Origin: Alicyclobacillus pomorum DSM 14955
GTDB taxonomy: Bacteria > Bacillota > Bacilli > Alicyclobacillales > Alicyclobacillaceae
Reading direction: 5' to 3'
DNA: 64,000 bases
Assembly (NCBI RefSeq): GCF_000472905.1
Contig: NZ_AXAR01000005.1
Coordinates: 45,241 to 109,240, forward strand
In this document: positions 16,896-24,904 of the stretch, in pieces
Numbering within the stretch: position 1 is the first letter of the stretch
How the letters are laid out: each line of letters opens with the position of its first letter
Position numbers and translations under genes: made by a program
Notes under the pieces: generated by a model
What the model saw: only the letters and a program-made list of their open reading frames with translations
What the model was told of the DNA's origin: nothing
The model's database searches: none

Positions 16896-17909
16896 TCAGT
16901 GTGAACGGCCTTTGGGTAAGCCAAACGCTTCTGCCACGAGTTCAAACGAGCGCTGTCGATGTTCAAACTGAGCCGTGTTCGTGACAATCATCACCTCATC
17001 GGTGTGATAGGCACGGGCAAGCTCTTCAATCTGCTGTTTCACCGTCGACGGACTGCCTACAATCATACGCTTGCGGTTCTCACGTACCAAGGCCAGCTCG
17101 TACTTACTGTAGGGGTACGACAGAGCCATCTCAATGGTCGGGATACCGTCTCGCCTTTGTCCGTTGGCGAGCATGACCAGGGCCAAATCCAGGCTCGAAG
17201 CAATGCGATCCGCCTCTGCGTCTGTGTCTGCACAAATCACGAAGATGGCTACACTCGCCTTTGGCTTGTCGTATAGCACAGACGGCTTGAATCGGCGTTG
17301 ATACGCCTCCACTGCCTCGACACCGCCGTCGCCGTTGATAAAATGGGCAAACATGTAGGCTGTTCCCTTGTCTGCAGCCGTGATGGCGCTGAAGTCACTG
17401 GAGCCAAGTAGCCACATCTCCGGCACGGTATCTACCACGGGGGCAGCCGTCAATCCAGCAAAGCGATGGTCAGCAGGGAGGGTGTCCGTCAAATACGCCA
17501 TCAGGTCTTCAACTTGTTGGGCATAGTCGGGTTCCCGAAGTTTTCCCTCTTGTAACGCCATGGTGGATCTCGGCATTCCCCCAGGGGCTCGCCCGAGTCC
17601 AACGTCAATTCGGTTTGGGTACAACGCTTCTAACATACGAAAGTTTTCGGCAACCTTGTAGGCACTGTAGTGAGGCAGCATCACGCCACCCGAGCCTACC
17701 CGGATGGTGTTTGTCTTCGCTGCAAGGTGGGTGATCAGGATCTCCGGTGTGGATCCCGCCAACGCCGACGAATCGTGGTGTTCCGAAACCCAAAAACGGT
17801 GATAACCCAGGCGTTCTGCCAGTTGTGCGATTTGGACGGTTTGCAACAGCGCCGCTCGCGCGTTACTCCCATGTGCGATAGGGGATTGGTCAAGAACACT
17901 GAGTTTCAT
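16896..17909 (-). CDS. LLM-class flavin-dependent oxidoreductase
   Basis: This is a 337-residue luciferase-like monooxygenase. It opens MKLSVLDQSPIAHGSNARAA and has YHRFWVSEHHDSSALAGSTP, the typical substrate/flavin edge of the family, followed by GSGGVMLPHYSAYKVAE and PNRIDVGLGRAPGG. It starts 40 bp downstream of the pirin gene and ends 49 bp before msrB, consistent with one minus-strand transcript of redox genes. Similar proteins are annotated as alkanal monooxygenase-like (YwcH/YddN types). The true substrate is unknown. Confidence 0.9.
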   Translation of the reverse strand: MKLSVLDQSPIAHGSNARAALLQTVQIAQLAERLGYHRFWVSEHHDSSALAGSTPEILITHLAAKTNTIRVGSGGVMLPHYSAYKVAENFRMLEALYPNRIDVGLGRAPGGMPRSTMALQEGKLREPDYAQQVEDLMAYLTDTLPADHRFAGLTAAPVVDTVPEMWLLGSSDFSAITAADKGTAYMFAHFINGDGGVEAVEAYQRRFKPSVLYDKPKASVAIFVICADTDAEADRIASSLDLALVMLANGQRRDGIPTIEMALSYPYSKYELALVRENRKRMIVGSPSTVKQQIEELARAYHTDEVMIVTNTAQFEHRQRSFELVAEAFGLPKGRSH

Positions 17910-17948
17910 TTGGTCACCTGCTTCCAGTCAGTCCTGAAGACGTCGAGC

Positions 17949-18794
17949 CTAGTCTGTGAACTTTCCGTTCCGGTAGTCTTCAAACGCTTGTTTGATTTCT
18001 TCCATCGTATTCATGACAAACGGTCCGTACGCGGCAACTGGCTCTCGTAACGGCCGACCCGCATAGAGGAGTGCACGGAGCTTCTCGGTGCTTTGAATGA
18101 CCACCTCGCTGCGGGGGCTTCCGTTCGCAGATCCCAGCCACAGTACGTGTCCCTTTTGACCTGCGACTCGGTTGGCTCCAAACGTTCCTTTCCCCTCGAG
18201 AACATAGATAAACCCGTTGTAATCACCTGGGAGATCCTGAGAAACCGTCGCCCCAGGCTCCAAGTTCACCTCGACCATGGTGACCGGTACGTAATTTTGC
18301 GTGGGGGCGTGGGTTCCCGCCGAAGATCCCGAAAAGACGCGAATGAGCGCGCCCTCTTCTCGACGTACAGGCATGTCCTTGGCACGTAGATTTTGATATC
18401 GTGGCTCCGTCATTTTGTGCTCGCGCGGCAGGTTCACCCAAAGTTGCAGACTATGCACCGTCTCGCCTGCGGCGGGGTCCTCCTTGTGAATCACGCCGTG
18501 ACCGGCAGTCATCCACTGAACATCGCCTGGAAGTAACTCTCCTTCTCCAGCCTTGTTGTCGTAGTGCTTCAGCCGTCCTTCAATCACGTATGTGACCGTT
18601 TCAATGCCTCGGTGTGGATGAACATCAAATGTTCCCTGTTGAAACCAATCCTCTGCGAGAAATAGGAACGGATCGTAGTCTGACCAATTTCCAGGTTCAA
18701 GAATCATGGCGGCTGTGTGAATGGAGCTTTGTTTCTGCGGTATTGCCGTCCAAACCCGTTCGATGTCCCGTTGCACGGTTTGTTGGCTCATCAT
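17949..18794 (-). CDS. pirin family protein
   Basis: This is a 281-residue bicupin. The N-terminal cupin has the pirin metal ligands in HPHRGIETVTYVIEG and WMTAGHGVIHKE (His, His, His, Glu). The C-terminal cupin region includes GPFVMNT, typical of the family. ATG 18794 follows AAGGATGG. Bacterial pirins of this type often show quercetinase or redox-sensing activity; none can be assigned here. It heads the minus-strand redox group, and a dyad within its promoter (18859-18879) hints at repressor control. Confidence 0.9.
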   Translation of the reverse strand: MMSQQTVQRDIERVWTAIPQKQSSIHTAAMILEPGNWSDYDPFLFLAEDWFQQGTFDVHPHRGIETVTYVIEGRLKHYDNKAGEGELLPGDVQWMTAGHGVIHKEDPAAGETVHSLQLWVNLPREHKMTEPRYQNLRAKDMPVRREEGALIRVFSGSSAGTHAPTQNYVPVTMVEVNLEPGATVSQDLPGDYNGFIYVLEGKGTFGANRVAGQKGHVLWLGSANGSPRSEVVIQSTEKLRALLYAGRPLREPVAAYGPFVMNTMEEIKQAFEDYRNGKFTD

Positions 18795-18852
18795 AGAACC
18801 ATCCTTCTCTCTGTGTGTACGTGAGTTGGCACAATGCTTCATTATTCTTGCT

Positions 18853-18879
18853 ATTATAACTTAGTATCTAAAAATAAGT
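18853..18879 (-). promoter_or_regulatory. pirin promoter with dyad operator
   Basis: On the minus strand TATAAT (18853-18858) lies beside ACTTA-11 bp-TAAGT (18859-18879), an A/T-rich dyad in the -10/-35 spacer. Position and composition resemble operators of redox-sensing HxlR/MarR repressors. The -35 is poor. Confidence 0.4.
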
Positions 18880-19009
18880 AAGAGACAGTTGCGTACCTTG
18901 TCTGTCCCGCTTTGGACACATCCACTGCCCTTCGTGTATCATGGGGTGTTGCCACCCATCAATCCAACGGGTGTACATACGAGTCCCAACACGAGGTGGA
19001 ATGTATATC

Positions 19010-19459
19010 ATGTCAACGGTGGAGCACGGTATCGTCGTCACTGAAACGGAAGAGGAGAAAACCTTACGTCTGAAGCTGGAAGAGAAAGTCTTGCGTTACT
19101 TCCAAAATAAAGAGATTGCAAAAGAGCGAAATGAGGAAAACAAGCTCTTGTTTGAAGAACTTGAGGCATTGTTTGAGGAGAGCGGAGAAGAGGAGATTGT
19201 CATCCCATTGCCGAACGGGGAAAACGCTGTGTTGTCTCCCCAAATCCGAGAAAAAGAAGTTCTAGACAAAGAAGCGTTGGCTGATGAAATGCAAGTGCCG
19301 AAAGATGAACTGAAAACCCCTTTTGACTTCTCCATGTTCACGGCGCAAGGAAAGCTGACGCCGGCTATGATTACGAAGCACACAACGATTGAGCGGGAAG
19401 TCAAAATGAAAATCACAAAGCGCAAAGCGACGAGCAAACGCCGACGCGCCAAACGATAA
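19010..19459 (+). CDS. hypothetical coiled-coil protein with basic tail
   Basis: This is a 149-residue protein I do not recognise. Residues 12-60 are strongly helical and Glu/Lys/Leu-rich (EEEKTLRLKLEEKVL, LFEELEALFEES), suggesting a coiled coil. A short strand-like stretch (EIVIPLPNGENAVL) follows, and the last 20 residues are very basic (KRKATSKRRRAKR), as in nucleic-acid- or membrane-binding tails. ATG 19010 follows GAGGTGG at good spacing; ATG 19001 is too close. It is flanked by a divergent pirin promoter and a strong terminator, so it is monocistronic. No phage genes are nearby. Confidence 0.7.
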   Translation: MSTVEHGIVVTETEEEKTLRLKLEEKVLRYFQNKEIAKERNEENKLLFEELEALFEESGEEEIVIPLPNGENAVLSPQIREKEVLDKEALADEMQVPKDELKTPFDFSMFTAQGKLTPAMITKHTTIEREVKMKITKRKATSKRRRAKR

Positions 19460-19519
19460 CGTCGGATTCCCCATGCAAAGCTGCTGTTTTGGAATCAACG
19501 AGTCTAGCCAATCATTCGG

Positions 19520-19553
19520 AAGAGGAAGGGGCCAGCAGCCCCCTCCTCTTTTT
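19520..19553 (+). terminator. terminator after the coiled-coil gene
   Basis: AAGAGGAAGGGGC and GCCCCCTCCTCTT form a stem with loop cagca, followed by TTTTT. Apart from a promoter-like dyad at 19708, the rest of the 420-bp gap to the next gene holds nothing recognisable. Confidence 0.85.
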
Positions 19554-19692
19554 GCTCTTTGAGTCGGGTGTTCGAGAAGGTAGAAAGCATTGATCGTCTA
19601 TGGATTTGAGGAATCCCGTTGACGGCAATCCAGAGGCAGGTCAATAATGGGATTGAGTCGTCGTGAAACCTCCTTTGAACCAGGAAGCGAGT

Positions 19693-19724
19693 TTGCATCG
19701 GTTTGAGATGAAACGTAGTTTCAT
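19693..19724 (+). promoter_or_regulatory. candidate promoter and palindromic operator for the acyl-CoA dehydrogenase
   Basis: TTGCAT, 17 bp, TAGTTT overlaps a perfect palindrome ATGAAAC-GTA-GTTTCAT (19708-19724). The dyad covers the -10 box, a repressor position. It does not match the known Bacillus FadR operator. Confidence 0.4.
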
Positions 19725-19880
19725 ATATGAATTCACTGAGGGTTGTCTCGGTACCTCATGGTGAAATCTTGATGCCGATGCATTGAAAACGCTTTCTTCA
19801 AATGGATGGGAGCCGGAGCGCATGCTCGGAGGATGCAGTTGTTCATTGACCCAGTTTTAAACCAGGAAGGAGACAGTGGT

Positions 19881-21071
19881 GTGCTCGATTTCTCTTTAAG
19901 TCAGGAACAGTTGGAACTTCAGGACTTGGTGCGTAAGTTCGCGAAATCTGAGATACTTCCATACATTCGGCAATGGGACGAGGATCACCATTTTGAATTA
20001 GGCGTCGTCAAGAAACTGGCGTCGCTCGGACTGATGGGCGTCTGTATCCCGGAACAATACGGTGGAGCGGGAATGGACTACAATGCACTGGCCATTGTCT
20101 GTGAGGAACTGGAATACGCAGACACGGCCTATCGTACGGCAGTGTCCGTGCACACAGGATTGAACAGCATGACGTTGCTGCAGTGGGGGACAGAGGAGCA
20201 GAAGCAAAAGTATCTGGTACCTCAGGCAAAAGGAGAACAACTTGCGGCGTTTGCTTTAACCGAACCCGATGCCGGTTCGGACGCTGGGGCCTTGCGGACT
20301 CGCGCCGTGCGGGATGGGGACAGTTATATCCTAAATGGATCGAAAATTTGGATTTCTATGGCGGACTACGCCGATAACCTGCTTGTTTTTGCGACGGTGG
20401 ATGCGGACAAGGGACACAGGGGTATCACTGCCTTCATTGTTGAACGATCTTTCCCTGGCGTGACCACGAGGCCCATCAAGGGCAAACTGGGCATACATGG
20501 CGGAGACACGGGGGAAGTCATCCTCGAAGATGTTCGAGTTCCGGCGGGGAATCGGCTCGGTGAAGAGGGAGAAGGGTTCAAGATTGCGATGTCGGCGCTG
20601 GACAACGGACGTTTTACGGTGGGGGCTGGAGCTGTTGGGCTGACGCGGGCTTGCCTCGATGCGTCTGTGGAATACGCACACACGCGCAAGACGTTCGGCG
20701 TCGAAATTGGGCGGCATCAACTCGTGCAACAGATGATTGCCAATATGGAAGCTGGACTGCAGAGTTCGCAATTGTTGGTCTACCGCGCGGGCTGGTTGAA
20801 GAACCAAGGGGTGAGAAACACGCGTGAGACGTCATTGGCGAAGTGGATTGCGTGCGACGTCGCATTTCGCAGTGCCTGCGACGCGGTACAGATTCACGGT
20901 GCGTACGGCTATTCCAACGAGTATCCGGTGGAGCGGTTTTTGCGCAACGCAAAAGCGCTGGTCATCTACGAAGGAACGCGCGAGATCCACACGGTCATGC
21001 AGGCGGAATATGCGTTGGGGTACCGTATCGACAAGCCGCTGAATCGGATGCTGCCGGCGTGGGAGGGATAA
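19881..21071 (+). CDS. acyl-CoA dehydrogenase
   Basis: This is a 396-residue FAD-dependent dehydrogenase introducing a trans-2,3 double bond into an acyl-CoA. The family signatures are AFALTEPDAGSDAGALRT near residue 130, KIWISMADYAD, and the C-terminal QIHGAYGYSNEYPVERFLRN. The catalytic Glu sits in IYEGTREIH near the end. GTG 19881 follows AAGGAG by 8 bp; the earlier in-frame ATG lacks a site. Sequence style is close to the glutaryl/short-chain group. No other beta-oxidation gene is adjacent, so chain-length preference is open. Confidence 0.93.
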   Translation: MLDFSLSQEQLELQDLVRKFAKSEILPYIRQWDEDHHFELGVVKKLASLGLMGVCIPEQYGGAGMDYNALAIVCEELEYADTAYRTAVSVHTGLNSMTLLQWGTEEQKQKYLVPQAKGEQLAAFALTEPDAGSDAGALRTRAVRDGDSYILNGSKIWISMADYADNLLVFATVDADKGHRGITAFIVERSFPGVTTRPIKGKLGIHGGDTGEVILEDVRVPAGNRLGEEGEGFKIAMSALDNGRFTVGAGAVGLTRACLDASVEYAHTRKTFGVEIGRHQLVQQMIANMEAGLQSSQLLVYRAGWLKNQGVRNTRETSLAKWIACDVAFRSACDAVQIHGAYGYSNEYPVERFLRNAKALVIYEGTREIHTVMQAEYALGYRIDKPLNRMLPAWEG

Positions 21072-21087
21072 TTGTACATCGAGGAAA

Positions 21088-21130
21088 CAACAAAGACCGC
21101 CAGTCCCTTGCGACGGCGGTCTTGTTGGAG
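21088..21130. terminator. terminator between convergent genes
   Basis: CAACAAAGACCGCC pairs with GGCGGTCTTGTTG across 13 nt between the acyl-CoA dehydrogenase and the convergent DUF1641 gene. The arms are T-poor, so strength is moderate. Confidence 0.6.
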
Positions 21131-21149
21131 TGCTCTGCACACTACATCG

Positions 21150-21572
21150 TTATTTTTCTGTCTTTGCAGCCGCACTTCTACGTTCGGAGGCTACGTCGAC
21201 CAACGCTTGGACGTAACGAAGCGCATACTGTACGGTTGGATCCTTCAGCAGTCTCAGCAAACCGAACATTCCAATGTACTGGTTGCTGCGCTCTGCGCGT
21301 TGTTTTGCCTCTTGCAGCATGGATGTAAGGTCGGAAGCCTTTCCTTGCAGTGGCTTCACCTTTTCGAGGACAACCTCCTCGAGACCACCCATCAAATCTG
21401 GGTCGGAGATGGCTTCGCGAGCCGCCTCAACGCCTTTACCTGCCAATACCAAGAGAGGAGCAAACTTCGGAAGTTGTTCCAGAACGTCAATGAGGGCCTT
21501 TTGAACGTCGGCTCGCATGAGAAGTTCAGTGACATCAACAGTTGGTTTGTCCAACGTCGTCGTTTCCGGCAT
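21150..21572 (-). CDS. DUF1641 domain protein
   Basis: This is a 140-residue helical protein of the DUF1641 family (YrhD-like). It has the typical ALIDVLEQLPKFAPLLVLAGKGVEAAREA and a GMFGLLRLLKDPTVQYALRYVQ C-terminal motif. In many Bacilli this family lies beside a formate dehydrogenase or NADH dehydrogenase-like gene; neither is next to it here. ATG 21572 follows GGAAGGG; an upstream in-frame ATG would add an unsupported 31 residues. Function unknown. Confidence 0.8.
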   Translation of the reverse strand: MPETTTLDKPTVDVTELLMRADVQKALIDVLEQLPKFAPLLVLAGKGVEAAREAISDPDLMGGLEEVVLEKVKPLQGKASDLTSMLQEAKQRAERSNQYIGMFGLLRLLKDPTVQYALRYVQALVDVASERRSAAAKTEK

Positions 21573-21710
21573 AGCATACACGCCCTTCCAAGCAAGTATC
21601 CTCAAGTAGGATACCACAATTAGAAGCGAAATACGCAATGGAAACATGTTGTGAAATGCACTCACAAATCTGATGTGAGACGACTGTAGATTTCGGACGA
21701 CGCGCTGTGC

Positions 21711-21744
21711 TATACTCGTTTTAGAATTAGATTTAGTCTAATTC
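21711..21744 (+). promoter_or_regulatory. peroxiredoxin promoter with PerR-like box
   Basis: An extended -10 (TGC-TATACT, 21711-21716) is followed by TTAGATTTAGTCTAA (21727-21741), which keeps the TTA-A-T-N-A-T-TAA frame of the PerR box. The wider GAATTAGA/TCTAATTC dyad spans 21724-21744. A metal-bound Fur-family repressor here would block transcription until peroxide stress. Confidence 0.55.
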
Positions 21745-21772
21745 ATCATGAGCGAAGGGGAGTGCGTAGAGA

Positions 21773-22312
21773 ATGCCATTGGTCGGACAACCAGCTCCGG
21801 ATTTTGACATGCTTTCGACCAAGAATTTGAAAACGTTGGAGGAACGCGTCAAGCTGAGCGATTACCGTGGCAAGTGGTTGGTCATGTTCTTTTACCCTGC
21901 AGATTTCACATTTGTTTGCCCAACTGAAATTATCGCCATGAATGATCGGCTCGCAGAATTTAAAGACCTAGATGCAGAAGTGCTGGGTGTCAGTTGCGAC
22001 AGCGTCCACAGTCACAAAGCTTGGATTGAAACTCCGAGAGAGAAAAACGGCTTAGGTGGTCTCGACTATCCACTCGCTGCTGACTTCACGAAGGAAGTTG
22101 CGCGGAAATACGATGTGCTCGTCGAGAGCGAGGGCCAAGCGCTGCGCGGGCTGTTCATTATTGATCCCGAAGGTGTTCTGCGCTATCAGGTGGTGCACGA
22201 CATGAACATTGGTCGCAGCGTGGATGAAACGCTGCGCGTGTTGGAGGCTCTCCAGGCTGGCGGCCTCTGTCCTGCGAACTGGAAGCCAGGTCAAAAGTTG
22301 CTCGAGGTATGA
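21773..22312 (+). CDS. typical 2-Cys peroxiredoxin (AhpC/Prx1 type)
   Basis: This is a 179-residue peroxidase reducing H2O2 and organic peroxides. The peroxidatic Cys49 is in DFTFVCPTE and the resolving Cys166 in GGLCPANWKPG, so it is a 2-Cys enzyme. RGLFIIDPEG is also diagnostic. No ahpF is adjacent, so thioredoxin is the likely reductant. ATG 21773 follows AGGGGAG at a long spacing. It is monocistronic, with a PerR-like box in the promoter and a terminator directly after the gene. Confidence 0.95.
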   Translation: MPLVGQPAPDFDMLSTKNLKTLEERVKLSDYRGKWLVMFFYPADFTFVCPTEIIAMNDRLAEFKDLDAEVLGVSCDSVHSHKAWIETPREKNGLGGLDYPLAADFTKEVARKYDVLVESEGQALRGLFIIDPEGVLRYQVVHDMNIGRSVDETLRVLEALQAGGLCPANWKPGQKLLEV

Positions 22313-22330
22313 GCAAGCGTTCAACCTGAC

Positions 22331-22377
22331 AAACAGCGGCGTCGTCTCACCGCGGTGTGAGATGCCGCTGTTTCTTC
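22331..22377 (+). terminator. terminator after the peroxiredoxin gene
   Basis: AAACAGCGGC...GCCGCTGTTT with an inner GTCTCAC/GTGTGAG stem, followed by TTTCTTC. Confidence 0.85.
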
Positions 22378-22514
22378 ATTCCCATGACATGACATCACGT
22401 GGTAGATGGAATATCGAAATCTAGCGGAATTTTTCAAATCGCTCAGTTATGAGATAATTGGTATATATTCTTGGCTATTGGAAAGCAATGGTCGTGTTTG
22501 CGAGGAGAGGGAGT

Positions 22515-23720
22515 ATGAACAAACGTAGTCATCATGAAGAGCGAATTCTCGATTCATTCCAAAATGAAACCTTGGTAATACATGCCGACGATGCGGTGAC
22601 CAATGACAGAACGGTGGCTCCAGCGATTTATTACTCAGCTACATTCCGTGCACACAATGCCACTGAATTCGCGGACATGGCGAAAACGCCTCACCATCCT
22701 CAGTATTACACGCGTTACGGCAATCCAGTGCATGAGCGCGTAGAGAAAGTGATGGCTGAGCTTGAAGGAACCGAAACCGCCCTGGTCACTGGGTCAGGGA
22801 TGGGGGCCATTTCTACGACCCTTCTCGCGTTGGTCAGCGCAGGTGACCATGTGATTGCACAGACGCGGCATTATATGAGTACCGCCAAGATCATGGACGA
22901 GATGCTGCCGCGATTTGGTGTCGAAGTGACATTAGTCGAGCAAGCTGACGTCACAGCCTTTGCCGAAGCGATTCGGCCCAACACAAAGCTCATCATGTTG
23001 GAGACACCAGCCAATCCAACGCTGGTGGTGACTGATATCGCCGCCGTGGCGGAGATGGCCCGCTCGCGCGGCATCATCGTCGTGGTTGACAACACGTTTG
23101 CGTCGCCCATCAACCAGCGTCCCCATGATCTAGGTGCCGATGTCATTGTTCACAGTGCAACGAAATACTTGGGCGGTCACCACGACTTGACGGCTGGCGT
23201 CATCTGCACCAGCGAGGCGCTGGCCGAGCGGATTTGGCACACGCACATCTCCATTGGCGCGGTTCTCTCGCCGATGGACGCGTGGTTGCTATTGCGAGGT
23301 CTGCGTACGCTTCCAATTCGGATGGAGCGAATCAATGCCAATGCCCTCGCCTTGGCTGAATTTCTGGAGGCGCAGCCGCAAGTCGAGCGGGTGTATTACC
23401 CCGGTCTTGCGAGCCATCCGCAACACGAGTTAGCAAAACGCCAGATGCGCGGTTTTGGCGCGGTGATTGCGTTTGCCATCAAAGGTGGTTATGAGGAGAC
23501 GGAGCGTTTCGTTTCTGCCCTGAAATTGCCACCAAACGCTGTCAGTCTGGGCGGGGTCGATTCGCTCGTGGTACACACAGCAGCGATGTGGGGAGGCGTG
23601 ATGACCGAGGAGCAAATGCGGACCGCTGGGATTCCGACCAATTTTGTGCGCTACTCGGTCGGCCTCGAGCATATCGAAGATCTCAAAGCGGATCTGTTGC
23701 AAGCGCTGCAGGTGGTTTGA
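22515..23720 (+). CDS. trans-sulfuration PLP enzyme (cystathionine synthase/lyase or methionine gamma-lyase type)
   Basis: This is a 401-residue Cys/Met-metabolism PLP enzyme. Tyr and Arg of the phosphate site are in YYTRYGNPVHERVE, and the Schiff-base Lys is in VIVHSATKYLGGHHDLTAG. MLETPANPTLVVTDI is family-typical. ATG 22515 follows GGAGAGGGAG. It stands alone with its own terminator. No SAM riboswitch or S-box leader is visible in the 200 bp upstream. The family cannot be split reliably by eye into gamma-synthase, gamma-lyase or methionine gamma-lyase. Confidence 0.88.
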   Translation: MNKRSHHEERILDSFQNETLVIHADDAVTNDRTVAPAIYYSATFRAHNATEFADMAKTPHHPQYYTRYGNPVHERVEKVMAELEGTETALVTGSGMGAISTTLLALVSAGDHVIAQTRHYMSTAKIMDEMLPRFGVEVTLVEQADVTAFAEAIRPNTKLIMLETPANPTLVVTDIAAVAEMARSRGIIVVVDNTFASPINQRPHDLGADVIVHSATKYLGGHHDLTAGVICTSEALAERIWHTHISIGAVLSPMDAWLLLRGLRTLPIRMERINANALALAEFLEAQPQVERVYYPGLASHPQHELAKRQMRGFGAVIAFAIKGGYEETERFVSALKLPPNAVSLGGVDSLVVHTAAMWGGVMTEEQMRTAGIPTNFVRYSVGLEHIEDLKADLLQALQVV

Positions 23721-23793
23721 GCGTTCACAACGAGAAAATGTATCAGTGCTCCTCTTGCACAAATCGTCTTGACAGATTCGTTCTCATGACAAC

Positions 23794-23832
23794 AAGCGGC
23801 GTCGCACCAAAGGTGTGATAGGCCGCTTTTTC
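23794..23832 (+). terminator. terminator after the trans-sulfuration gene
   Basis: AAGCGGC...GCCGCTTTTT with an inner CACC/GGTG stem. Confidence 0.8.
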
Positions 23833-23860
23833 ATCCTTCGCATTTTCCATTGAAGATGTA

Positions 23861-24101
23861 TTGCGTTATCCGTTACGAATTGATACACTCATTAGGCATC
23901 AAACATGACTAATTTAGTCAACATTTATGCATGAGCGCAGGAGATGTAGTAAGCTTGTCATGTTCACCGATTGACGAAATAGAACTGGAACTGCGTTCTC
24001 TCGTCAAGAGGGAATCGACATTGCGACGCCACTTGCAACACGACTGATTGTGACCCCGTGAAATGCAAGGGAACGAATAGACAAGGAGATGTAAAGAATC
24101 A
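23861..24101 (+). promoter_or_regulatory. rpsD promoter and 5' leader
   Basis: TTGCGT, 17 bp, TACACT (23861-23889) is a plausible sigma-A promoter and gives a leader of about 205 nt. Firmicute rpsD mRNAs normally carry a structured leader to which S4 binds for autoregulation. The length fits that, but I did not fold it to the known model. Confidence 0.5.
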
Positions 24102-24707
24102 ATGTCCAGAAGAACCGGACCCAAGCACAAATTATGTCGAACTGTGGGAGTGGCACTGTGTGGATCACCCAAGTGCCCTGTTCATAAACGTCCTTATCCT
24201 CCGGGGCAACACGGCCCGAACAAGCGCGTGAAGCGCAGTGAATACGGAACGCAGCTCTTGGAGAAACAGAAGTTGCGTTACATCTACGGCGTACAGGAAA
24301 AGCAGTTCCGCCGTTATTACGAAGAAGCCGCCCGACGCCCCGGCGTCACGGGTGACAACCTACTGCAATTGCTGGAAACTCGCTTGGACAACCTCGTCTA
24401 CCGGCTGGGTTTTGCACCGACGTTGGACGCAGCACGGCAGTTGGTGAATCACGGACACGTGCAGGTCAACGGCCACCGAGTGGATATCGCCTCCTATCAC
24501 GTGAAGCCGGGAGACGTCATCGGGCTGTCCGAACGCGGATATCAAATGCCGGTCGTGCAAACCAGCATGGAAAACAAGTCGTCGTTCGAGCCGTACTTGT
24601 CATTTGACGCGTCGTCGAAGACAGGGCGTCTGGAACGCTACCCGACCCGGGATGAGATTCCGGTTCCTGTCAACGAAACGCTGGTTGTGGAATTCTACTC
24701 GCGCTAA
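24102..24707 (+). CDS. rpsD: 30S ribosomal protein S4
   Basis: This is a 201-residue primary 16S rRNA-binding protein. The conserved RRPYPPGQHG-like block appears as KRPYPPGQHGP, and the S4 RNA-binding domain as ETRLDNLVYRLGFAPTLDAARQLVNHGHVQVNG. The N-terminus has His9, Cys12, Cys20 and Cys25, spaced x2, x7, x4. Thermus S4 holds zinc with Cys at 9-x2-12 and a second Cys-x4-Cys pair, so this looks like a zinc-knuckle form with His replacing the first Cys. B. subtilis S4 lacks these residues. It stands alone rather than in the alpha operon, as is usual in Bacilli. Confidence 0.97.
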   Translation: MSRRTGPKHKLCRTVGVALCGSPKCPVHKRPYPPGQHGPNKRVKRSEYGTQLLEKQKLRYIYGVQEKQFRRYYEEAARRPGVTGDNLLQLLETRLDNLVYRLGFAPTLDAARQLVNHGHVQVNGHRVDIASYHVKPGDVIGLSERGYQMPVVQTSMENKSSFEPYLSFDASSKTGRLERYPTRDEIPVPVNETLVVEFYSR

Positions 24708-24747
24708 CAGCCCATTCCACCAGCAGACCATACGCTGTCAGCGTCAA

Positions 24748-24784
24748 CAAAAGCTGCCGAGCGCATTTCCTCGGCAGCTTTTGT
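24748..24784 (+). terminator. terminator after rpsD
   Basis: ACAAAAGCTGCCGAG and CTCGGCAGCTTTTGT form a near-perfect long stem with a U-run in the right arm. Confidence 0.9.
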
Positions 24785-24904
24785 CATATCCGGCAAGCGT
24801 CGCATCCTGTCATTTGGATGACTGGTTACCGATACGCAAAAAATGTAACCAGGAGGCGTGCATGTATGTGCACCGTTAAACCAATGTATGGGAGGCGATG
24901 GCAA

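Noticed and set aside
22378-22514. S-box (SAM) riboswitch upstream of the trans-sulfuration gene
   Set aside because: The interval is too short and lacks the conserved core and a terminator hairpin before the gene.
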